DNA from: Candidatus Altimarinota bacterium
GTDB taxonomy: Bacteria > Patescibacteriota > Gracilibacteria > BD1-5 > UBA6164
DNA length: 6,012 nucleotides
Assembly: GCA_027066255.1 (NCBI GenBank)
Contig: JAMOOA010000175.1
Span: 1-6,012, forward strand
Direction: 5' to 3'
In this document: in pieces, positions 1 to 5,824 of the stretch
How the letters are laid out: each line of letters opens with the position of its first letter
How positions within the stretch are numbered: position 1 is the first letter of the stretch
The notes under the pieces: model-generated
Databases searched by the model: none
The model's input: only the letters and a program-made list of their open reading frames with translations
Told to the model about the DNA's origin: nothing
Position numbers and translations under genes: made by a program

Positions 1-609
1 ATTATCACCAACCTCATAGACGTCTTTTTACTCTGAGAAAAAAAGGAACAAATACTCGAGCTCGAATGATTTCAAGAGAAATCTGTAGGTAAACTCATAG
101 AGTCAATAGAAAAAGCAAGGAAAACGGATATATCTATAGTTCTCAGGAGTATAGGAATACCAGGAGTAGGGAAGAAGACAGCAAAAACACTTGCAAAAGT
201 GATAACTTCACCCGACTCTTCTCTCCTTCAAGGAAGATGAGATATTGAAGAACTTGAGGAGCTTAATGATATCGGTTCAGAAACGGCAAGGAATCTTGTA
301 GAGTTTTTTACAAATGAAAAAGAGTTTATCTCAAACCTTCTAGAGATCCTTGATATCGATTTCAAACCTGCTTCCTGAGAAAAATGAATAGAGTGAAAAT
401 ATTCTTGAAAAACTATGTGTATTACTGGAAGTTTTGAGCGATACAAAAGAGATGATCTCGTAAAAATACTGGAAGAACAAGGAGGAGAATTTGTGAGTTC
501 CGTTAGCAGAAAAACAGACTATCTTCTTGCTGGAGAAAGAGCCGGAGGGAAGTTGAAGAAGGCTGAGGAGTGTGGAGTGGAAGTGTTGAGTTTGGATGAT
601 TTTATCTAA
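1..609 (+). CDS. ligA: NAD-dependent DNA ligase LigA, C-terminal part (partial, UGA=Gly)
   Basis: This is the last 202 residues of the bacterial replicative and repair ligase, which seals nicks using NAD+. The 5' end (adenylation, OB and zinc-finger domains) lies outside the window. Residues 1 to about 110 are the helix-hairpin-helix domain: LELEGFQEKS near residue 20 and SIGIPGVGKKTAKTLA near 54 match the family's LxGFGEKS and LGIRxVGxxTA motifs. Residues about 133-202 are the BRCT domain (SGKTMCITGSF, then SVSRKTDYLLAGERAGGKL), which ends almost at the stop. Seven in-frame TGA codons (starting at 34, 67, 238, 376, 385, 394 and 406) must be read as amino acids. Those at 67 (LE-G-F) and 406 (S-G-KT) sit where LigA has glycine, so they support code 25. 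Under the standard code only a BRCT fragment from 415 would be called. The TAA stop at 607-609 is inside the terminator palindrome. Confidence 0.96.
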
Positions 610-656
610 GAGTAAAAAAGAAGGAGTTTTATAAAACTCCTTCTTTTTTACTCTTA
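607..656. terminator. Bidirectional terminator, perfect 50-bp palindrome between ligA and mscS
   Basis: Two 25-base arms (607-631 and 632-656) are exact reverse complements. Each arm contains an A/T tract and the G+C core GAAGGAG/CTCCTTC. In RNA this is a hairpin whose 3' arm contains a U-rich run (CUUCUUUUUUA), and it works identically on both strands. It lies between two convergent genes and includes the ligA stop codon, so it most likely ends both transcripts. The mscS stop is 11 bases from its edge. Confidence 0.85.
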
Positions 657-666
657 AGGTAATATA

Positions 667-1515
667 TTATTTTTCATTATACAAATGTACGTCTCTCTGA
701 GGGAAAGGGAAGTTGAGTTTTCCATTTGTGGCATCAAACTCTTTTTTGACTTTTTCTGTGAGTCCAAAGACTGCTCCCCAGTAATCTTCTGTTTTTACCC
801 ACGTTCTAAAGGTAAATATAACAGCATTATCTCCGAGTTCTTTTACTCCTATGGTTACTCATTCCTCCTCTAATACTCTTTCATCTTCATCTGCTATTTT
901 CTGGAGTACTTCTCTTGCGAGATCTATAGAATCACCATAACTGATACCTACATCTATATCGACTCTCTTTTTGTCTTCCATAGAGTAGTTGATGATGCTT
1001 CCTCCGATAGCATCAGAGTTTGGGATGATGATGGTTTTTGCGTCAACAGTTTTGAGTATAGTATTAAATATTTGTACGTCTCTTACGGTTCCTATATGTC
1101 CCGAAGTTTCTATAAAATCTCAGACCTTGAACGGTTTAAATAGAAGTATCATGATCCCACTAGCAAAATGACTGAGAGTTCCAGAAAGAGCCATACCAAC
1201 AGCGAGACCAACAGCAGCAAACATAGCAACAAACGAACTGGTTTCTACTCCGAGCATTCCTATAGCAGCAACGATTACAAGAGCCTTGAGGATATTTTTA
1301 AGAAGACTAATAAGAAAACTCTCTACTGTTTTATCTACCTTTCTTTTATTGAGAACTTTGTGAATAGTATTACCAATTATATTTGCTACCTTGAAACCAA
1401 TCCAGAGAGCAATGAGAGCTCATGCGACTTTGGGAATATAAGAAAGAACTCAAGTCATAACTTGAGAACTGAGAGCTTGTAAGCTCTCAGGGGTAAGTAT
1501 TTTTGATAAATCCAT
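667..1515 (-). CDS. mscS: Small-conductance mechanosensitive channel MscS (UGA=Gly)
   Basis: A 282-aa inner-membrane channel that opens under membrane tension to release solutes during hypo-osmotic shock. The length is close to E. coli MscS (286 aa). Three hydrophobic segments are visible at residues about 22-46, 68-90 and 94-127. The third is the Ala/Gly-patterned pore helix (AAVGLAVGMALSG). The beta domain follows (FKPFKVGDFIE, then VQIFNTILKT and IIIPNSDAIGGSIINYS), then the alpha/beta C-terminal domain ending in the family signature FPFPQRDVHL at 269-278. Four TGA codons encode residues 22, 32, 132 and 219; Gly132 in FKVGDF matches the glycine of E. coli FRAGEY. The start is the ATG at 1513-1515, giving the expected short N-terminal segment. 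There is no Shine-Dalgarno sequence. The gene is convergent with ligA and shares its terminator. It appears intact. Confidence 0.96.
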
Positions 1516-1543
1516 AGTATATTTCTGTGTAAAAAGAAGTAAA

Positions 1544-1663
1544 TTACTTTTTTATTGTAATGGAAAATGACGTTTTTCAAGCTTCATAATGAAGATTTTT
1601 GTGTGGAAGAAATATATAATCTGCTTTTGCAATTTTTGATTTGATTTTTATAGCTATTTCCAT
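1544..1663 (-). CDS. Possible 39-aa lysine-rich peptide (doubtful)
   Basis: An ATG at 1661-1663 opens 39 codons to a TAA at 1544-1546, with one in-frame TGA (Gly) in EAGKTSF. The predicted peptide begins MEIAIKIKSKIAKADYIF and is basic and rich in Lys and Ile. I recognise no family. It lies on the mscS strand with 28 bases between its stop and the mscS start, so it could lead that transcript. Against it: an open run of this length is easily met by chance when only TAA and TAG stop translation. The best mscS promoter candidate also lies inside it, and no ribosome-binding site is visible. Confidence 0.17.
1554..1580 (-). promoter_or_regulatory. Candidate mscS promoter, with adjoining palindrome
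   Basis: On the minus strand TTGAAA (1580-1575) is followed after 15 bases by TACAAT (1559-1554), 38 bases before the mscS ATG. The hexamers are good but the spacer is shorter than the usual 17. A 13-base palindrome, CTTCAT-A-ATGAAG (1582-1594), lies one base upstream of the -35 box and could be an operator. The same hexamer pair with the same spacer precedes the DUF4012 gene. Assignment is by pattern only. Confidence 0.35.
1627..1654 (+). promoter_or_regulatory. Candidate tRNA-Lys promoter
   Basis: TTGCAA (1627-1632) and TATAGC (1649-1654) are separated by 16 bases, which would start transcription about 24 bases before the tRNA. An alternative pair, TTGATT (1641-1646) and TAGACT (1663-1668), also spaced 16, would give a leader of about 10 bases. 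The sequence does not decide between them. Confidence 0.3.
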
Positions 1664-1684
1664 AGACTACTCGAGCAAAAACAT

Positions 1685-1760
1685 GGACTCATAGCTCAGT
1701 TGGTAGAGCACTCGCCTCTTAAGCGATAGGTCCCGGGATCGTGGCCCGGTGAGTCCACCA
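1685..1760 (+). tRNA. tRNA-Lys, anticodon CUU, CCA encoded
   Basis: A complete 76-base cloverleaf. The acceptor stem GGACTCA/TGAGTCC has 7 perfect pairs. The D arm is GCTC-AGTTGGTA-GAGC with the G18G19 pair present. The anticodon arm is CTCGC-CTCTTAA-GCGAT with anticodon CTT at 1718-1720. The variable loop is AGGTC, and the T stem CCGGG/CCCGG has 5 perfect pairs. Discriminator A1757 is followed by encoded CCA (1758-1760). A CUU anticodon reads AAG, hence lysine, and A73 fits. Two oddities: the top anticodon-stem pair is C1711 opposite U1727, and the T loop reads ATCGTGG rather than TTCRANN, so positions 54 and 58 are A and U instead of U and A. A terminator follows 11 bases downstream. Confidence 0.95.
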
Positions 1761-1771
1761 AAAAAATACAC

Positions 1772-1805
1772 AAAAAAGAACAGCCCAAAAGTCTGTTCTT
1801 TTTTT
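1772..1805. terminator. Rho-independent terminator after the tRNA, possibly shared
   Basis: Arms AAAAAAGAACAG (1772-1783) and CTGTTCTTTTTT (1793-1804) pair perfectly around a 9-base loop, with a T run to 1805 on the plus strand. On the minus strand the hairpin also ends in a T run, 7 bases past the stop of the small membrane gene, so it probably terminates both convergent units. Confidence 0.8.
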
Positions 1806-1811
1806 ATAATA

Positions 1812-1988
1812 CTATTCTGGGATTATATTTCCCACTTCAGAATTTACCTCATTTATGACATCAGTAGTTCATGGCTGTAGTATGAGTTTCCCTCAACTCC
1901 CAGCACCAATATTCCACGCAGTTGCTATAAGTCAGAGTATCATAACTATTCCAGCTATAACATAGGGATTCTTAAGTATTTCTTTCAT
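1812..1988 (-). CDS. 58-aa single-span membrane protein, function unknown (UGA=Gly)
   Basis: The gene runs from ATG at 1986-1988 to TAG at 1812-1814. The protein begins MKEILKNPYVIAGIVMILGL. It has one hydrophobic segment at residues about 9-26 after a short basic N-terminus, then a Gly-rich stretch (GAGSGGK, 28-34) and a polar, acidic tail (EVNSEVGNIIPE). It is probably anchored with the N-terminus inside and about 30 residues outside. Three of its eight glycines (19, 32, 40) are TGA codons, so standard-code gene calling would miss it. Support for reality comes from a convincing promoter 5' to it, a terminator directly 3', and a membrane-protein composition. I recognise no family. It could be a small subunit or regulator of an envelope complex, but no neighbour indicates which. 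Confidence 0.72.
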
Positions 1989-2010
1989 ATTTTTGTATAC
2001 ATTAGGAAAG

Positions 2011-2030
2011 ATTCTGATTTTTATCAGAAT
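2011..2030. promoter_or_regulatory. 20-bp palindrome in the leader of the 58-aa membrane gene
   Basis: ATTCTGAT (2011-2018) and ATCAGAAT (2023-2030) are perfect 8-base arms around TTTT. It lies between the candidate promoter at 2043-2069 and the ATG at 1988, so it is either a leader-RNA hairpin starting about 20 bases from the start codon or a protein-binding operator. No T run follows on either strand, so it is not a typical terminator. Confidence 0.5.
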
Positions 2031-2042
2031 GATAATAGAATT

Positions 2043-2069
2043 ATTATAACAAGATAGGAAAATACACAA
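2043..2069 (-). promoter_or_regulatory. Promoter for the 58-aa membrane gene (extended -10)
   Basis: On the minus strand TGTTATAAT (a TATAAT at 2048-2043 with the TGn extension) is preceded after 15 bases by TTGTGT (2069-2064). The consensus -10 with its TG extension makes this the best promoter match in the window. The leader would be about 48 bases. The -35 box overlaps the foot of the RRM-gene terminator, so the two units are packed tightly. Confidence 0.5.
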
Positions 2070-2110
2070 AATAAAAGACCTTTTCATTTCTGAAAAAGTC
2101 TTTTATTTTG
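2067..2110 (-). terminator. Terminator of the RRM-protein gene
   Basis: CAAAATAAAAGAC (2067-2079) pairs perfectly with GTCTTTTATTTTG (2098-2110). An inner TTTTCA/TGAAAA stem follows after one C-A mismatch, closing a TTTC loop. The hairpin starts 8 bases after the stop of the RRM gene and gives a U-rich 3' arm, consistent with termination on the minus strand. Confidence 0.7.
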
Positions 2111-2118
2111 TAAGAGTA

Positions 2119-2388
2119 TTAGTCTTGAGGTTTTTCTTGAGCAAAATCAACATTGATTGCTCTACCATCAAGATCTTTTCCATCCATAGCTTCTTTTGCA
2201 GCTGTTGCTTCTTCAACAGTTTCAAATTCTACGAACCCAAATCCTTTAGATCTTCCTGTTTCTCTGTCAGTAACGATTTTTACAAATCCTACTTCCCCAA
2301 ATTCAGAAAAAGCTTCTTTGAGTTCTTGCCATGTGATATTCCAAGATATACTTCCAACAAATAGTTTGTTAGTTGGTGTATCTGCCAT
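2119..2388 (-). CDS. Single-RRM RNA-binding protein, 89 aa
   Basis: A stand-alone RNA recognition motif protein of the bacterial/cyanobacterial Rbp type, which binds single-stranded RNA. RNP2 (LFVGSI, residues 9-14) and RNP1 (KGFGFVEF, 48-55) are both canonical, including the RNA-stacking aromatics F10, F50 and F52. The beta-alpha-beta-beta-alpha-beta order is visible, and the protein ends in a short polar tail (AQEKPQD). The ATG at 2386-2388 gives the usual few residues before beta-1. None of its eight glycines uses TGA, unlike most neighbours, which suggests selection for common codons in an abundant protein. No Shine-Dalgarno sequence is seen. It could be transcribed alone or partly by read-through from pilT, 149 bases upstream, because I see no strong terminator between them. 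RNA targets cannot be inferred. Confidence 0.93.
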   Translation of the reverse strand: MADTPTNKLFVGSISWNITWQELKEAFSEFGEVGFVKIVTDRETGRSKGFGFVEFETVEEATAAKEAMDGKDLDGRAINVDFAQEKPQD

Positions 2389-2537
2389 ATTTTATGGTAA
2401 GACATATAAAATAATGAGACCCGGACAAACTATCTATTTTCAACAAAATGAGAAACAAATAAGCAACCAGTTTTTATCTCGCTGGTATTATCTGTTTTTT
2501 TCGCTTGAATGCAAGTTTTTTTTGGTATTTATTATTT

Positions 2538-3629
2538 TTAGTTCCCAAGAATATCGAGATTGTCTTTGTCTCTAGTAAAAGAAACAAGTGTTTCTCTGTT
2601 GATAAGACCTTTTTTATAAAGTGCTGCAAGGTATTTATCCATGAGGATCATTCCTGATTTTTGCCCTATTTCTAGGACAGAGTAGAGCTGGTTTGTTTTA
2701 CCTGATATGATAAGATTTCTTGTCGCATCATTATTGAGGAGTATTTCTCTTGCTGCGATTCTCCCATCAGTATCGCTTCGAGGAAGGAGCCTCTGAGAAA
2801 CAACCCCAAGAAGATTCATAGCAAATTGCATACGTACTTGATTTTGCTGATCAGAAGGGAAGACGTCAACAATTCTATCAATGGTTTGAACGGTATCATT
2901 AGTATGGAGTGTTGATAGTACAAGATGCCCTGTTTCAGCAAGAGTAATAGCTGCACGAATTGTTTCAGGGTCACGCATCTCACCAATGACGATAATATCA
3001 GGGTCTTCACGAAGGGACGCACGTATAGCAGAAGCAAAACTTTCAGTGTGAACTCCGATCTGTCTTTGATTTATGAGACATTTATCATTCTCAAACTCAA
3101 ACTCTATAGGGTCTTCTATAGTGATAATATGCTTTGATTGAGTCTTATTGATATGGTCGATCATTGCAGCTATATTGGTTGATTTTCCCGTTCCGGTGGG
3201 GCCAGTCATGAGTATGAGTCACTTTGATCTTTTACATAAAGACTTGAGTTGTTCTCATAGACCTAGTTCCTCCATAGTGGGGATCTTTTTTGGTATAGTT
3301 CTCATTGCCATCGAGTACCCATGAGAATCAACGTAACAATTGATTCTGTATCTTTCTTTTTCAAGATATTTATATGAACCATCTACCTCATGTTCAATCA
3401 GAAACTTTTCTAATCCTTTTTTCTCTATAACAAGTTCTATGATTTCTTTCATATCATCGAGTGAGAGCATAGAGGTTTTTTGAATAACTCCATTTACTTC
3501 AACTTCTGTAAGCTCTTCTATCTGTCCAGAGTTATTGCGAACGGTAGGAAGGTATCCAGTATTTAAATGTATATCAGAGTATTTTTTTTGAGAAGCAAGC
3601 TCTAAAATGCCGTAAAATAGGTCTTTCAT
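2538..3629 (-). CDS. pilT: Type IV pilus retraction ATPase PilT (UGA=Gly)
   Basis: A 363-aa secretion-ATPase-superfamily hexameric motor that depolymerises type IV pili at the inner face of the membrane, driving twitching or DNA uptake. The N-terminal PAS-like domain (about 1-115) contains SDIHLNTGYLPTVR and ends in RTIPKKIPTMEELGL, both typical of PilT. The RecA-like domain carries Walker A GPTGTGKST (143-151), Asp box TIEDPIEF (170-177), Walker B IIVIGE (212-217) followed by MRD, and His box TGHLVLSTLHT (233-243). DGRIAAREIL and RNLI follow, as in PilT rather than PilB, and the length is about right. Two TGA codons encode Gly125 and Gly137. Read with the standard code the gene breaks into two pieces just before Walker A, which would look like a pseudogene. 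The ATG at 3627-3629 matches the family start. No other pilus gene is in the window. Confidence 0.96.
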
Positions 3630-3654
3630 GTTTTTCTGCGAGAGAAGGAATAGG

Positions 3655-3677
3655 ATTATACTATCTATGATAGCATA
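3655..3677 (-). promoter_or_regulatory. Candidate pilT -10 box overlapping an imperfect palindrome
   Basis: On the minus strand TATAAT (3660-3655) lies 25 bases before the pilT ATG; the -35 region is only AT-rich. An imperfect palindrome at 3657-3677 (TAT-A-CTATC-TAT-GATAG-C-ATA on the plus strand; eight pairs and one mismatch around a TAT centre) overlaps this box. It could be an operator between the divergent pilT and DUF4012 genes. Confidence 0.38.
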
Positions 3678-3720
3678 TATTTTTTGTAAAAGCGAGAAAA
3701 GGGGTATTTTGCTTATCAGT

Positions 3721-3747
3721 TTGAAAAAAGCTATATTTCACTACAAT
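3721..3747 (+). promoter_or_regulatory. Candidate promoter of the DUF4012 operon
   Basis: TTGAAA (3721-3726), 15 bases, then TACAAT (3742-3747), 25 bases before the ATG at 3773. The hexamers and short spacer are identical to those upstream of mscS. A second -10-like TATACT at 3753-3758 has no good -35. Pattern evidence only. Confidence 0.38.
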
Positions 3748-3772
3748 GAGGATATACTAACTTCTATGATAC

Positions 3773-5800
3773 ATGAGGAAACTCAAAGATATACGTAAAA
3801 ATTTGGATTCTGAGATAGATATAACACAGAATTATGTTTTTCCTGAAGTTCATACAGAAAAGTCTCTTGAAGGAAAAGAGACTTGAGATATATGTAGAGG
3901 TCTTCCAAGTATAAATTTACAAGAGAATAAAAGTATTAAAATTATAGAAAATAAGACTCTTTTTTTTGATGCTTTATGAAGAAAAAAGTTCACCTTTTCT
4001 CAAACTCTTGATATCTCTAGAAAAAGAGTTCTTTTTTCAAAAATAACTCTTTTTTATACCATTCTTATTATCCTCTGATTATCCCTTCTTTTATATCTTG
4101 ATAAGATAGTTATAGAAGCAAGGGTGAATTCAGGATATAATAAACTTACAAGTATAGCCAAGGAAATAGGTGGTATAGAAGGAACAAAGAAACTTGTAAA
4201 TGATGCAAGGTTTGATTTTCTCGTGTCGGATATACTGTTTACTCCTTTTAAATTTTTGACTGGACAAAAGATATGAAATGGATATCACGCAATAAAATGA
4301 TGAAAGATGCTTACCAAGTCTCTCGATAACATCTTTGCAATGTATGATAAGGTATTGATTTTTATCGATACAAAAGATATCAAAAACATATACTTTACAC
4401 AACTTCTTACGAACCTATCTCCTGAATTTTTGAATATAGAAGACAGTCTGAGATCGACACTCTATCATTATCAATCTATACAGTGAATTTGAAATAAATT
4501 TCTTGAAGAAAAACTCTCTTTACAAATAAGTCGCCTGCAGCTAGTGTTGTCTCAGGTCGAGGTTATTAATAATAATTTTTCTACTTTTTTGGATATACTC
4601 TGACATAGGGAAAGGAAAAAATATCTTGTAGTATTTCAAAATAGTGATGAGATACGTCCTACTGGAGGTTTTATGGGGAGTATGGCTGTGGTAGAAGTGT
4701 TTCGTTGAAAAATACAGAAGTTTTCTCCAAGAGATGTGTACTCTTTCGAATGGGATCTCAAGAAATCTAATTATGAGAGAGTTTCTCCTCCAAGAGGGAT
4801 TGATACACTTACCTCTAGCTTTGGCCTGAGGGATGCAAATTATTACATAAATCTTAAGGATTCCTCAGAGACCATACGTTTCTTTGTTGAGAAATCAGGG
4901 CAAGAGATAGATGGAATTATATATATTAACCAAAATATTCTTGAGGACTTACTAAAGTCTATTTGATGAGTAGAGTTTAAAAAAATAAATAAAAAAATAA
5001 CAGCAGAGAATTTTTCTGAAATTATGTCTCTTCTTGTTGAAGCTAAGATATATAAAGAAGGAACCCAATGAACTCCAAAGAAAGTACTTTTCGATTTTAT
5101 GGATGTTTTTAAGAAGAAACTCTTAGAAGAAAAGAAATACTCAGACTACGGAAAAGTGCTCTTTGATCATTTTAGACGAAGAGAGATAATGATGTATTCT
5201 TTTAATAGGGAAGAAAATGGCATCCTCAAAGAACTAGGATTGGATGGTACTATAGAATACAGACAAACACTAGATTTTTCTTATCCGGTATATACATCTC
5301 TCTCGGGGAATAAGTCGGATAGATATATGGAAAGATCATATAAGAAAAATATAAAAATTAATGCTGACTGTAGTATTCAGACGAATCTCTCACTTATATC
5401 TCGTCATAGCTTTTCTTCAAAAAAAAGACAAGAGTTATTGGATATGATGAAACAGTACAACATATCGTCTAAAAAAACCTTAGAAATACAATGATCTTGA
5501 GATAATTATCAGTTTGTTCGAGTTATTCTTCCTCAGGAGGCTATAGTATCCCCACAGGAGAATATATCTATACGTGACTATGGGAAGAGAAGGGGAGTAG
5601 AATTTTACATTCGTACACAACCGACTCAAACAGTAGATTTTTCTTTTAAATACACACTTCCTAATAAAGAATGTAGAGCATATGATTATATGCTGTATAA
5701 ACAACCGTGAATACGAGAGTATGATGTAGAAGTAACTTTACAAGGAAAGCAAGAGAGGTTTTCTTGATTAGAGAGAGATTTCTTCTATAGTTGAAAGTAG
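3773..5800 (+). CDS. DUF4012 family membrane-anchored surface protein, 675 aa (UGA=Gly)
   Basis: A large envelope protein of unknown function. It has a basic cytoplasmic N-terminus (about 1-87), one transmembrane helix (about 88-109) and about 565 residues outside. The DUF4012 signature is clear: YLVVFQNSDEIRPTGGFMGS (284-303), then DVYSFEW, LRDANYY (about 352-358), IDGIIYI (379-385) followed by LEDLLKSIGGVEF, and the C-terminal YKQPG (642-646). Related proteins recur in CPR bacteria and Actinobacteria, often near surface-polysaccharide genes, but no biochemical role is known to me. Eighteen in-frame TGA codons, including two tandem pairs (residues 176-177 and 398-399), account for about 43% of its glycines. 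Standard-code calling yields only scraps. The ATG at 3773 is the first after an in-frame TAA at 3758; the stop is TAG. A probable secreted-protein gene follows 24 bases later, suggesting one operon. Confidence 0.9.
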
Positions 5801-5824
5801 TTTACCTAGTAATAAAAGCAAACA

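Noticed and set aside
415..609. A separate 64-aa BRCT protein starting at ATG 415
   Set aside because: It is the C-terminal end of ligA. The frame is open to position 1 with UGA read as Gly, and the BRCT domain needs the residues before 415 (SGKT).
1168..1482. A 104-aa plus-strand open frame rich in Ser and Asn
   Set aside because: It is antisense to the transmembrane and pore part of mscS, whose minus-strand frame is an excellent family match.
2466..2524. A terminator in the pilT-RRM spacer (ACCAG/CTGGT and CTTG/CAAG followed by a T run on plus)
   Set aside because: The stems are only 4-5 bp. The T run lies on the plus strand, where no gene ends, and on the minus strand no T run follows, so I do not call a pilT terminator here.
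2153..2575. A 140-aa plus-strand open frame
   Set aside because: It is the antisense shadow of the RRM gene plus the pilT-RRM spacer. The minus-strand RRM protein has complete RNP motifs, while the plus product has low-complexity Ser/Pro content and no recognisable domain.
4130..4402. A 90-aa minus-strand open frame
   Set aside because: It lies inside the continuous DUF4012 frame on the plus strand and shows no domain.
4736..5494. Two separate plus-strand genes (4736-4966 and 5099-5494), or a decayed pseudogene
   Set aside because: Both are segments of one 675-codon frame separated only by TGA codons. Conserved DUF4012 motifs run across the junctions, so the gene is intact under code 25.
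1..5800. UGA as tryptophan (Mycoplasma-type code 4)
   Set aside because: At conserved columns (LEGF, SGKT, KVGDF, KGLIL, KQPG) glycine is expected, not tryptophan. Trp residues in these proteins use TGG, for example at the MscS and RRM tryptophans.
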